Of a stretch of 64,000 nt of DNA, positions 24,579 to 32,905 are shown piece by piece. Position 1 is the first letter of the stretch. Each line of letters starts with the position of its first letter. The DNA is taken from the NCBI GenBank assembly GCA_017428385.1, contig JAFRQX010000033.1, forward strand, positions 62,001 to 126,000. Direction: 5' to 3'. The position numbers were made by a program, and so were the translations under genes. The stretch is from Clostridia bacterium. Its GTDB lineage: Bacteria; Bacillota; Clostridia; Christensenellales; Aristaeellaceae. Below the pieces are notes generated by a model, which was not told the DNA's origin, made no database searches, and worked only from the letters and a program-made list of their open reading frames with translations.

Positions 24579-26022
24579 ACTCGCATTCTTGGCCAGCATC
24601 AGGTGGAAAATCCTGCTGGCCTTTTTTCTCATTGTGGGTCTTTCTTTTTTTGTGGCCGCGACAAGCCTGAACGGCATGGTCAAGGACTATCTGTTTGAAC
24701 AGCGCAAACGCGATGATATTGCAAAGACCGGGAAGCTTGCCCAGAAGGCGGCTCCTCTTTTTCAGTCTGTCTCTTCAAACGAACTGAATGACCTGCTGGA
24801 GGAAGAGGCGGAAACCATGGACGGCCGCCTGATCCTGATTGATAATGACGGAAAAATCCAGTATGACACCTTCCAGAGCCTGTGCGGACAGAGGACACAG
24901 GTGGATGAGGTGATCCGTGTCCTGAGAGGGGAAACGGTCAAGGATTACGGAATCCATACCCCTGGAAAATCAGTGGTGGAGGCTATGAGCGGAGAAGCCG
25001 CCGAATATGTGGCCTACAGCACCTACGAGATGAACGGCTATAAGGGCAGGATCGGCGCGGCAATGTTTGTGAGCAAGATCCAGAGCCTGGTGAATTCCAT
25101 TGAGCGGGTGGAGGTTCAGCTGCTGCGCGTGTTTGCTGTGATCGCGGTGGCTGCGCTGGCCTTTGCCCTGCTGCTGAGCCGGCTGCTGACGAACCCGATC
25201 ACCGCCGTGAGCCGGACCATGAGGAAAATGGGAAAAGGCGACCTGAGCGTCCGTGTGCCGGTACGGGGCAGCGGTGAGCTGAGGGAACTGGCTGAAAACT
25301 ACAATACCATGGCATCACAGCTGGAAAGCCTGGACAAGACCAGGAACCAGTTTGTGTCAAACGCGAGCCACGAACTGAAAACACCGCTGGCGACCATGAA
25401 GATCCTGCTGGAATCCATGATTTACGAGCCGGATATGCCCGCAGAGGTCCGGGCGGACTTCATGAAGGACATGAACCATGAAATTGACCGCCTGACCGGG
25501 ATTGTCACGGACCTGCTGGTGCTGACCCGGATGGATAACGGTGAGGAAATGAAGCGCGGCATCGTGAACATGACCGAGCTGACCCGGGAGACCATCCATC
25601 AGCTGACTCCGGCCGCGGAAAAGAATAACCAGACGCTGACCGGCGACGTGCAGGAAGAGCTGTTCCTGTACGGAGATAAGAGCAAGCTGAGCCAGATCCT
25701 TTACAACCTGATGGACAACGCGATCAAATACACCCCGGAAGAGGGAAGAATATCCGTATCCCTGCGGGAGGAAGACGGCAATATCGTCTGGCGGGTGAAG
25801 GATAACGGTATCGGTATTCCGGAAGAGGACAAGGAACATATCTTTGAACGTTTCTACCGGGTGGACAAGGCCAGGGGCCGGGAGACCGGCGGAACGGGCC
25901 TGGGCCTGAGCATCGTGAAACAGATGGTCCGGATGCATGACGGTACCATTACCGTTGAGAGCAATCCGGGAAAGGGCTCTGAGTTTACAGTGACATTCCC
26001 GCAGGAAGGAGCGGAGCCATGA
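24502..26022 (+). CDS. HAMP-domain sensor histidine kinase
   Basis: A membrane kinase of up to 506 residues. Transmembrane helices lie near residues 36-55 and 211-231, with an extracellular sensor between. HAMP follows (TNPITAVSRTMRKMGKGDL), then the phospho-acceptor His290 in FVSNASHELKTPLATM and the ATPase boxes NLMDNAIKYT, DNGIGIPEEDKEHIFERF and GTGLGLSIVKQM. The start is uncertain: TTG at 24502 has GAGGG at a good distance but overlaps the regulator by 77 bases; TTG at 24550 or 24589 are alternatives. It probably reports on the envelope, given the lipoprotein and HtrA genes beyond. Confidence 0.9.
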   Translation: MNGIHQSLNSSLPNGELVTISRIRTKLAFLASIRWKILLAFFLIVGLSFFVAATSLNGMVKDYLFEQRKRDDIAKTGKLAQKAAPLFQSVSSNELNDLLEEEAETMDGRLILIDNDGKIQYDTFQSLCGQRTQVDEVIRVLRGETVKDYGIHTPGKSVVEAMSGEAAEYVAYSTYEMNGYKGRIGAAMFVSKIQSLVNSIERVEVQLLRVFAVIAVAALAFALLLSRLLTNPITAVSRTMRKMGKGDLSVRVPVRGSGELRELAENYNTMASQLESLDKTRNQFVSNASHELKTPLATMKILLESMIYEPDMPAEVRADFMKDMNHEIDRLTGIVTDLLVLTRMDNGEEMKRGIVNMTELTRETIHQLTPAAEKNNQTLTGDVQEELFLYGDKSKLSQILYNLMDNAIKYTPEEGRISVSLREEDGNIVWRVKDNGIGIPEEDKEHIFERFYRVDKARGRETGGTGLGLSIVKQMVRMHDGTITVESNPGKGSEFTVTFPQEGAEP

Positions 26023-27572
26023 TGAAAAAAGGATTATGCCTTTTACTGGCGCTCTGCTTCCTGTTCCTCCTGGATGGATGCGCGGGAAGGAAAATTGAGG
26101 ATTACCAGACGCCGGCGTCAACCCTTCCACCGGCAGCGGCACGCTATACCGCACCGGATGGCGACGGGATTGTCATGGAGAATCTGAAATACCAGATTTA
26201 TCTTCCGGCCAGGGACGGGCTTCGCCTCGTATCCCGGGAAGTGACAATAGACGCGGAAAACCTGAATGACGCCGTGGAAAAGCTGATGAAGCAGCTGCTC
26301 AGCTATGAAGGAGATACGGACGCGAAACCCCTGGGCGGAAGCAAACCGCTGGAACTGTATGGGACGCATCCCATTGAAATCAGCGGCGGCATCTGCACGG
26401 TGAACCTGACCCGTGCGGCGAAGCAGCTGAAACTGAGCGAGTATTACAAGCACTGCCTGGCGATTTCCACGACCCTGTGCGAACTGAATGATATTAATGG
26501 GGTGAACATCCTGGTGGAGGATGAAAGCCTTCCGCTGGATACGCCCGGATACCTGCCCATGGGAACCCTGATGGGCCATGCAGGAGAATCGCTTCCGGTG
26601 CTGTGGGAACAGATGGAAGCGAAAAAAACCCCGATGACGCCTACAGACAAGGATCCGGGCAGGAATCCCCTGAACGCGCTTGCAACGCTGTATTATCCGC
26701 TGCCGGACAGCCGGGGTATTGCCTGTACGATCCGTATGGTCAATTTCGCGGGCCAGACCCCCGCGCAGCTGACAACCAAACTGATGGATGAAATCAGCTC
26801 TGAACGGCGGGCGTTGTCAGGCGGACAGAACTTTCCGAAACTGACGGAACTGCTGCTGCATGATCCTGTGACGAGTGACCTGCCGGACGGCGGACGGCTC
26901 CTGACAGTGAGCCTGCGGGAAGATGCAGAGTCTGTACTGGAGGCCGCCAAGACGGACCTGGCCTGCTGCGTGGCGGCACTGACCTATACCCTGACGACTT
27001 TTATTCCTGACATTTCCGCGGTGTGTATCCGGATCGGCGACAAGGCGAAAACGGAGCTGAAAACGCCCCGGTTTGATCCGGTGATTGCACTGAGCGGTAT
27101 GGTGAAACGCAGCGCCGTGGAGCAGTTCCTGACAAGCAGCGTGACCGTTTATTTTGCCCGGAACGGGATTCTTTGTGAATGCGAGCGGCCTGTGGCACCC
27201 CGGTCTGTGGACAGCCTCCGGACGCAGCTGTGCGCCCTGATGGAAGGCCCTGACGAATCTGAAAGGGAAGACGGAATCAAGGCGACGCTGCCGGGTACGG
27301 TTCGTGAATACGACATTCTGGGGATTTCCGCGGAGGGGGACACACTGCTTGTGAACCTGAGTGAAAACTTCCGGACAGCGATCCTGGAACAGGGTGCGGA
27401 GAAAGAGGCCCTGGCCTGCTACAGCATGGTGAATACGCTGTGCAAGAATACCGGAACGAAACGGGTACGCTTCTTCTTCGAAGGGGCGCAGGTGGAATAC
27501 GTTGCGGGGACGATCTACTGGGCCGGAGAGTTTATGTATAATATTGGCCTGGCTGAAAAAGGGCTGGGATAA
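26019..27572 (+). CDS. GerMN-domain lipoprotein
   Basis: A 517-residue lipoprotein with lipobox LLDGCAG (Cys near residue 21). It seems to hold two GerMN-like units: about 50-180 (YQIYLPARDGLRLVSREV ... GICTVNLT) and about 365-490 (VTVYFARNGILCECERPV ... DTLLVNLSENF). GerMN domains occur in spore germination and sporulation lipoproteins and in wall-associated proteins next to two-component systems. The start overlaps the kinase stop (ATGA), so the three form one operon, as in lipoprotein-modulated two-component systems. Confidence 0.85.
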   Translation: MMKKGLCLLLALCFLFLLDGCAGRKIEDYQTPASTLPPAAARYTAPDGDGIVMENLKYQIYLPARDGLRLVSREVTIDAENLNDAVEKLMKQLLSYEGDTDAKPLGGSKPLELYGTHPIEISGGICTVNLTRAAKQLKLSEYYKHCLAISTTLCELNDINGVNILVEDESLPLDTPGYLPMGTLMGHAGESLPVLWEQMEAKKTPMTPTDKDPGRNPLNALATLYYPLPDSRGIACTIRMVNFAGQTPAQLTTKLMDEISSERRALSGGQNFPKLTELLLHDPVTSDLPDGGRLLTVSLREDAESVLEAAKTDLACCVAALTYTLTTFIPDISAVCIRIGDKAKTELKTPRFDPVIALSGMVKRSAVEQFLTSSVTVYFARNGILCECERPVAPRSVDSLRTQLCALMEGPDESEREDGIKATLPGTVREYDILGISAEGDTLLVNLSENFRTAILEQGAEKEALACYSMVNTLCKNTGTKRVRFFFEGAQVEYVAGTIYWAGEFMYNIGLAEKGLG

Positions 27573-27577
27573 AATAT

Positions 27578-27609
27578 AAAAGGACTGGGATATGATCCCG
27601 GTCCTTTTA
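27578..27609 (+). terminator. Terminator of the two-component/GerMN operon
   Basis: AAAAGGACTGGGAT pairs with ATCCCGGTCCTTTT (one G-U pair). Confidence 0.85.
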
Positions 27610-27640
27610 ATGAATAATGAAAACTGAAGACTGAAAACTT
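27610..27640 (+). repeat. Short A-rich degenerate repeat (GAA-TGA/CTGAA units)
   Basis: Runs of GAATAATGAAAACTGAAGACTGAAAAC directly after a terminator. Similar stretches stand at 61139-61173 and 62507-62540, also at 3' ends of genes beside terminators. Confidence 0.5.
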
Positions 27641-27712
27641 AAGAATTATAGTGTTTTGCTGCAGGAGAATGCGTAAGCAGGCTTCCGGCATTTTCAGTAA
27701 AAAAGATGATAA

Positions 27713-27732
27713 GTTCATATTGCGTTCATATT
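27713..27732 (+). promoter_or_regulatory. Direct repeat upstream of htrA, candidate response-regulator site
   Basis: GTTCATATT occurs twice with an 11-base period (27713-27721 and 27724-27732), one helical turn apart, the usual layout for OmpR-family regulators. No clear -35/-10 pair is evident beside it. Confidence 0.4.
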
Positions 27733-27787
27733 CCGGACAAAAAGGGGGGATAGAATATAACCGAAAACCGGAAAGGAGGTTTTTGAG

Positions 27788-29071
27788 ATGAGAAAGATTA
27801 TGAATAAGAAAGTCCTGGGTGTGATTGCCCTGGCGCTTGTTTGTGTATTTGCGGGTACTGTGATTGGTGCCACGCAGCCTTCCGCCAGTGCGGAAGAAAA
27901 GGTTGTGCTGACTTCTCCCTTTACGGAGGCGATTGCCAAGGTTCGGGACAGCGTTGTCGGCGTAAACAACTATCAGATCGTCAACAACAATTACGGCGGA
28001 TATGACAACTTCGGCGGATACTTCCCCTGGAGCTATTTCGGCGGAGGTTACGGGAACGGATATGGTAACGGCTACGGATACAGCCAGCCTGATTCCTCCC
28101 AGGAAATCAAGTATGGCAGCGGCTCCGGTGTGGTGATTGAAAAGGAATATGTGCTGACCAACTACCATGTGGTGGAAGGCGCCCACAGCCTGAAGATTTC
28201 CATCGGCGATGATGAGAAGAACCTGTACGACGCGACCGTGGTGGCGAGCGATTCCGACAAGGACGTAGCTGTGCTGAAGGTGCCCGGCCTGCCGCTGGAG
28301 CCGGTTGAACTGGGCGACAGCGACGAACTGGTGATCGGCGACTGGGTGGTCAATATCGGCAACCCCATCGGATTTACCGGTACCGCCACCGCGGGTATTG
28401 TTTCCGGTCTGAACCGGGAAATCGAATCCGATAATACCAAGCCTGACAAATACGGAAAGAACAGCCCTGTCGTGAACCGCATGATCCAGACGGACGCTGC
28501 CATCAACAGCGGTAACAGCGGCGGCGGTATGTTCAACACAGCCGGCCAGCTGGTTGGTATTCCGACCCTGAAGTACACCGGTACCCGCTACAGCGCCAAC
28601 GCCACCGTTGAAAGCATCGGCATGTGCATCCCGATCAACGAGGCCAAGGACGTGATTGAAGCGGCACTGAGCGGCAAGGGCAACGTGGAAGAAAACCAGC
28701 AGGCCCCGACGGACGGCGAAGGAACTACCGGCGGACTGACAGGAAAGCCCCGGATGGGTGTTACCGTCAGCACGGTGAAGGATACCAACGGCCAGCTGCC
28801 GAGAGGCGCTTATGTGGTCAGCGTGGATGAAGGCAGCCCGGCAGCAGAAGCAGGCCTGAAAACGGGCGATATCATGGTCGAAGTGAACGGCCAGGTGATT
28901 ACCACCGTGTCGGAAGAAATTGAGATCATCTCTCAGCTGAAGGAAGGCGACGAGGTTGCTGTGAGAGTCTGGCGGCCTGAAAGCGTGTCTGAAGACGGAC
29001 GGATTTCCACTGAAGGCGACTATCTTGACCTGACAGTCAAACTGGCGGTTGTGGACGAAATCGCCCAGTAA
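27788..29071 (+). CDS. htrA: HtrA/DegP-type serine protease with PDZ domain
   Basis: A 427-residue membrane-anchored protease with an N-terminal signal anchor (about 8-28). The trypsin-like triad is intact: His127 (TNYHVVEG), Asp159 (SDKDVAVLK), Ser244 (NSGNSGGGMF). A PDZ domain follows at about 315-400 (GAYVVSVDEGSPAAEAGLKTGDIMVEVNGQ). Residues about 66-98 are an unusual glycine/tyrosine-rich linker before the protease domain. It degrades or refolds damaged proteins outside the membrane. The start is set by AAAGGAGG nine bases upstream. Position after an envelope-type two-component system recalls CssRS control of HtrA in Bacillus. Confidence 0.94.
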   Translation: MRKIMNKKVLGVIALALVCVFAGTVIGATQPSASAEEKVVLTSPFTEAIAKVRDSVVGVNNYQIVNNNYGGYDNFGGYFPWSYFGGGYGNGYGNGYGYSQPDSSQEIKYGSGSGVVIEKEYVLTNYHVVEGAHSLKISIGDDEKNLYDATVVASDSDKDVAVLKVPGLPLEPVELGDSDELVIGDWVVNIGNPIGFTGTATAGIVSGLNREIESDNTKPDKYGKNSPVVNRMIQTDAAINSGNSGGGMFNTAGQLVGIPTLKYTGTRYSANATVESIGMCIPINEAKDVIEAALSGKGNVEENQQAPTDGEGTTGGLTGKPRMGVTVSTVKDTNGQLPRGAYVVSVDEGSPAAEAGLKTGDIMVEVNGQVITTVSEEIEIISQLKEGDEVAVRVWRPESVSEDGRISTEGDYLDLTVKLAVVDEIAQ

Positions 29072-29086
29072 TAATCCACAAAACGG

Positions 29087-29128
29087 AACCGGCTCCGGAA
29101 GATCATTCCGGAGCCGGTTTTTTATTTT
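29087..29128. terminator. Bidirectional terminator between htrA and prs
   Basis: AACCGGCTCCGGAA (29087-29100) pairs with TTCCGGAGCCGGTT (29106-29119), then TTTTTATTTT. Confidence 0.93.
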
Positions 29129-29138
29129 GTTTAAGTAA

Positions 29139-30356
29139 TCAGACCAGGCGCATACCCGCGGCCATCTGCTCGTTATTGTAGCGCTTGAGCAGGGCATGAA
29201 TCCGATCGTAGGGATTCAGGAGCTTGCTGAGGCTGCGGTCGTGGTTCAGGGTGGCGATGATGAAGGAGATATACTTGCTCATATCCGCTTCAATAAACCA
29301 CTCGGTTTCCGCCAGTTCAGGCTTGCGGTAAGTCAGGTTGGTGGAAATGACCCGGTCGATGAAGCCGTTGCGGTAGGCTTCTTCGAAGGCATCCAGGCCG
29401 TTGGTGAAGAGGGCGAAGGTGCAGCCGGCGAAGATGCGGTTGGCCTTGCGCTTTTTCAGCTCTTTCGCCAGGTCGATGATACTCTCACCGCTGGACAGCA
29501 TATCGTCCGCGACGAAAACGTCTTTGCCTTCCACGCTGTCACCCAGGTATTCATGAGCAACGATGGGATTGCGGCCGTTCACGATGCGGGTGTAATCACG
29601 ACGCTTGTAGAACAGACCCATATCCAGCCCCAGGACAGAGGCATAGAAGATGTTGCGGTCGATGGCGCCTTCATCCGGGGAGACGATCATCATGTGTTCC
29701 TTATCGATCCGCAGGGTCTTGTCCTTCTTGAGCAGAGCCTTGAAGATCTGATAGCTGGGCATGATGCTTTCAAAACCGGTGGTGGGGATGGCGTTCTGAA
29801 CCCGGGGATCATGTGCGTCAAAGGTGATGATGTTGCTGACACCCATGTTCTCCAGTTCCTGAAGGGCCATGGCACAGTCCAGGCTCTCACGGGCAGAGCG
29901 GCGGTGCTGCCGGCCTTCATACAGCATAGGCATGATGACCGTGACACGCTTGGCCTTGCCGCCCATGGCGGCGATGATCCGCTTCAGGTTGGCGAAATGC
30001 TCGTCCGGACTCATCGGAATGCGGCGGCCGAACATCTCATATTCGACATTGTAGGCACCGGGGTCACAGAGAATGTACATATCGTAACCGCGGATGCTCT
30101 CTTTGATCATGCCCTTGGCTTCACCGTTGCCGAAGCGGGGACAGGTGACATCGATCAGGAAGTCCTGCCGCTCCGCACCGGGGGTGGTGCTCATGTCGCC
30201 GGGCATTGATTCTTCGGTATGATCCTGCCACTTTTTCAGCCAGCTGTTCACCTTGATACCCATCTCTTCGGTACCGGGCATGGCGATTAGCCCCAGAGGA
30301 CCAACGGGATAAGTCAGAAATGAGTCTTTGTTCCAGGTACTGACAAAATCTGTCAT
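29139..30356 (-). CDS. prs: Ribose-phosphate pyrophosphokinase, long form
   Basis: A 405-residue PRPP synthetase, about 90 residues longer than the usual 315. It makes PRPP from ribose-5-phosphate and ATP for nucleotide, His and Trp synthesis. Family elements: MPMLYEGRQHRRSARESLDCAMALQEL (ATP/ribose loop), TFDAHDPRVQN, and the PRPP-binding DVFVADDMLSSGESIIDLA. Extra sequence lies mainly at the N terminus (about 70 residues including RQDFLIDVTCPRFGNGEAKG) and at the C terminus. The upstream promoter is a fair match. The long form occurs in some Clostridia; whether allosteric control differs is unknown. Confidence 0.88.
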   Translation of the reverse strand: MTDFVSTWNKDSFLTYPVGPLGLIAMPGTEEMGIKVNSWLKKWQDHTEESMPGDMSTTPGAERQDFLIDVTCPRFGNGEAKGMIKESIRGYDMYILCDPGAYNVEYEMFGRRIPMSPDEHFANLKRIIAAMGGKAKRVTVIMPMLYEGRQHRRSARESLDCAMALQELENMGVSNIITFDAHDPRVQNAIPTTGFESIMPSYQIFKALLKKDKTLRIDKEHMMIVSPDEGAIDRNIFYASVLGLDMGLFYKRRDYTRIVNGRNPIVAHEYLGDSVEGKDVFVADDMLSSGESIIDLAKELKKRKANRIFAGCTFALFTNGLDAFEEAYRNGFIDRVISTNLTYRKPELAETEWFIEADMSKYISFIIATLNHDRSLSKLLNPYDRIHALLKRYNNEQMAAGMRLV

Positions 30357-30398
30357 GACGATCCTCCCTCATGCGATCAGGAAAACTCGAACAGAGTT

Positions 30399-30427
30399 AT
30401 TATACTATCATTTTTTTGTTATGAGAA
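30399..30427 (-). promoter_or_regulatory. Promoter of prs
   Basis: Minus strand TTCTCA (30427-30422), 17 bases, TATAAT (30404-30399). Confidence 0.58.
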
Positions 30428-30485
30428 GTGAGAATCTGGTTTTTTCTGATGCTATTTTGGCCATGTATACGATTACATGGGAATC

Positions 30486-30514
30486 TTGCACACATATGAC
30501 GATTTTACTATAAT
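30486..30514 (+). promoter_or_regulatory. Promoter of the leucine-rich secreted protein
   Basis: TTGCAC 30486-30491, 17-base spacer, perfect TATAAT 30509-30514. Confidence 0.82.
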
Positions 30515-30547
30515 AGGAAATCATACGGGAAAGGTTGGAATGGCAGG

Positions 30548-31507
30548 ATGGTATTAAAAAGAATAGCGTTGCTTCTTCTTGTGCTCCTTATGCTGGTCAC
30601 ACAGACATTGGCCGAGGAAACGGAAAAAGTTACTTACAGAGATATCACTGTAGACAAGTATACGGAGTATGTGGACCTGGGAGACCGCAAGGTGCTCCAG
30701 TGGGATAAACTCTATGACTTCCTGCTGCAACTGCCCAACCTGAAAAAGGTTGATATGTACAACGTGATTGTGAACCTGCAGGTGTATAATAAACTGAAAG
30801 AGCTTTTCCCGGACGTTCAGTTTGGCGTTTCATTCAGGTACGGCGCCCACAGGGTACGGACAGATGACACTGCTTTTTCCACACTGTGGGCAGAAGGCGC
30901 CAGGAAATATAACTATGATGAAATCGCGATGATGACCTGGTGCACCAACCTGTACGCGCTGGATATCGGACATCAGCCGGTGAAGAAGCTGGATTTCCTG
31001 TATGAACTGCCGGAACTCAGGGTGCTGATTGTTGCATTGTGCGACCTGACGGACATTACGCCCATCGCAAGCCTGAAGCACCTGGAATACCTGGAGATTT
31101 TCCACAACAAGATTACTGACGTTTCCTGCCTGAAGGACCTGAAATACCTGATGGACCTGGACCTGGTACAGAATTATGTGGAGGATCTGACGCCGCTGAC
31201 GGAGATAAAGAGCCTGAAGCGCCTGTGGATTTACCGGAATATCAAGCACGATCTGGAATCGCCGGATATGGAAACGGTTCAGATGCTGCAGGAGGCGCTG
31301 CCGGACTGCCAGATTGAAGCAAGGGGAACCTCCCGTTCCAAGGGCTGGGTACGGCATCCGCATCAGGAGGTTATCCAGCGGATCTTCCACTCCAAGGTCT
31401 ATGAACCGTTTGCGGATTCTGATCCGGAAAACATGCCTGAACCGTGGCGTACGGAATACCTGGAGAAGAGCGGAGAAACGGCTCAGGCTGAAGCTGCCCA
31501 GCAGTGA
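30548..31507 (+). CDS. Secreted leucine-rich-repeat protein, copy A
   Basis: A 319-residue secreted protein with signal peptide (1-22, ending TLA). From about residue 130 it has five internalin-like leucine-rich repeats: LYALDIGHQPVKKLDFL, LRVLIVALCDLTDITPI, LEYLEIFHNKITDVSCL, LMDLDLVQNYVEDLTPL and LKRLWIYRN. The N-terminal part (LPNLKKVDMYN) may be another. The C-terminal tail has a GWVRHP element shared with the paralogue at 52685. These repeats usually bind proteins or glycans; the target is unknown. No wall-anchor motif is visible. Confidence 0.82.
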   Translation: MVLKRIALLLLVLLMLVTQTLAEETEKVTYRDITVDKYTEYVDLGDRKVLQWDKLYDFLLQLPNLKKVDMYNVIVNLQVYNKLKELFPDVQFGVSFRYGAHRVRTDDTAFSTLWAEGARKYNYDEIAMMTWCTNLYALDIGHQPVKKLDFLYELPELRVLIVALCDLTDITPIASLKHLEYLEIFHNKITDVSCLKDLKYLMDLDLVQNYVEDLTPLTEIKSLKRLWIYRNIKHDLESPDMETVQMLQEALPDCQIEARGTSRSKGWVRHPHQEVIQRIFHSKVYEPFADSDPENMPEPWRTEYLEKSGETAQAEAAQQ

Positions 31508-31548
31508 AACCGCGGGGCAGGGCGCATTATTATATGGGAAGGAATATG

Positions 31549-32904
31549 ATGAGAAAGACGATAAGAGCCGCGCTTGCTTTGCTTGCGGTGATCTGCCTGC
31601 TTGCGGGTACAGCCTGTTCCGCCGGGGCGGAAACCCTGCAGGAATGCCATAAAGTAACCAATAAGGCAGAGATCACCACGCAGAAGAACAAGTCGCAGGT
31701 AAAACTGTGGCACGTGGAAACAGCACATCCTGCGGTGACCGAGGAAATCAACGGTATTGCTTCGGCCTGGGCGGAAGAGCTGGGATCTGATCTGCCGAAA
31801 GCCGGCAACAACGGCAAGAAAAACAGCCGGCTGGATGTGGAAATCCGGTACAGCCGGACAGGCCTCCACTGGATGAGCTTCCTGGTGCAGGCGAGAACCA
31901 CTTATCATCAGCAGCTGAAAGCCCAGAAGTTTACCACCCGGACCTATAATATGGAGACCGGGGAACAGATCCGGCTGACGGATATTTTTGATGATACGGA
32001 CGAGATCTGGACTATGCTGGGAGAAAAGGTCCGGCAGGCCCTGACGGACTACTGGCCGGACGAGGAACCGGATGAGGCAGCCCTGAACCGCCTTTGCGAA
32101 CAGGAAGCCCTGGAAGAAGCGGACTTTACCCTTCACGGAATGTCCCTGGTGCTGCATTACCCGGCAGAGATCCTGTATCCGGATCATTTCACCCTGATGG
32201 ACGTGACACTGTTCTACCCGGAAATCCGGGACATGATGACCGAGACGGGCAGAACTGAAACCAACAATGAAGCCTATTACAAAACCTGCGCGCTGACTTT
32301 TGACGACGGCCCCAGCGCCAAGAATACGCCCGGCGTACTGGACGCACTGATGGAAACCGGTGCGCGCGGAACCTTTTTCGTAATCGGAAACCGGATCAAG
32401 GAGAACCGCTGGCTGGTTCAGCGGGAGCATGACAACGGCAACGCGATCGGCGCGCACAACTGGCATCACGGAAATGTAACCAAATCCTCCGGATCGGCCT
32501 TGCGCGCCATGCCGCAAAAAGTCAATACCGCAATGATCAAATCCATCGGTATTCCGGTGCGCTATGACCGGGTGCCGGGCGGGCGTTATCCGAGGATGGT
32601 TGAGGTGAAGGTGGGCTGGGCCTATATCCAGTGGAGCCTGGACACCTATGACTGGCGCGGACTGAGCACCTCGGCTGTGCTGAACAAGGTGAAGAAAAAA
32701 CTGCATGACGGAGATATCATTCTTTGCCATGACATCAAAAACAATACTCCGGAATCGACACGCCAGATTGTGCGATACCTGGAGGAAGAAGGTTATATGC
32801 CGCTCACAATTGATGAGCTTTTTGCAAAGGATGGCGTGAAACTGGAAAAATATAAGGTCTATTACCGCTGTGACCAGGGAGACACGTCCATCCGGAAGGA
32901 CTGA
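31549..32904 (+). CDS. Secreted polysaccharide deacetylase, PdaC-like
   Basis: A 451-residue secreted enzyme. ATG at 31549 is preferred (another ATG is at 31546) because AAGGA lies five bases before it. After the signal peptide, residues about 25-235 resemble the DUF4163/DUF3298 region found in B. subtilis PdaC. The NodB domain (about 245-430) is intact: catalytic-base motif TFDDG (Asp252, Asp253), metal motif His303-x3-His307 in AHNWHHG, RVPGGRYP, DTYDW and LCHD. It would remove acetyl groups from peptidoglycan or another glycan outside the cell. The 3' end nearly touches the convergent diguanylate cyclase. Confidence 0.9.
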   Translation: MRKTIRAALALLAVICLLAGTACSAGAETLQECHKVTNKAEITTQKNKSQVKLWHVETAHPAVTEEINGIASAWAEELGSDLPKAGNNGKKNSRLDVEIRYSRTGLHWMSFLVQARTTYHQQLKAQKFTTRTYNMETGEQIRLTDIFDDTDEIWTMLGEKVRQALTDYWPDEEPDEAALNRLCEQEALEEADFTLHGMSLVLHYPAEILYPDHFTLMDVTLFYPEIRDMMTETGRTETNNEAYYKTCALTFDDGPSAKNTPGVLDALMETGARGTFFVIGNRIKENRWLVQREHDNGNAIGAHNWHHGNVTKSSGSALRAMPQKVNTAMIKSIGIPVRYDRVPGGRYPRMVEVKVGWAYIQWSLDTYDWRGLSTSAVLNKVKKKLHDGDIILCHDIKNNTPESTRQIVRYLEEEGYMPLTIDELFAKDGVKLEKYKVYYRCDQGDTSIRKD

Positions 32905-32905
32905 T

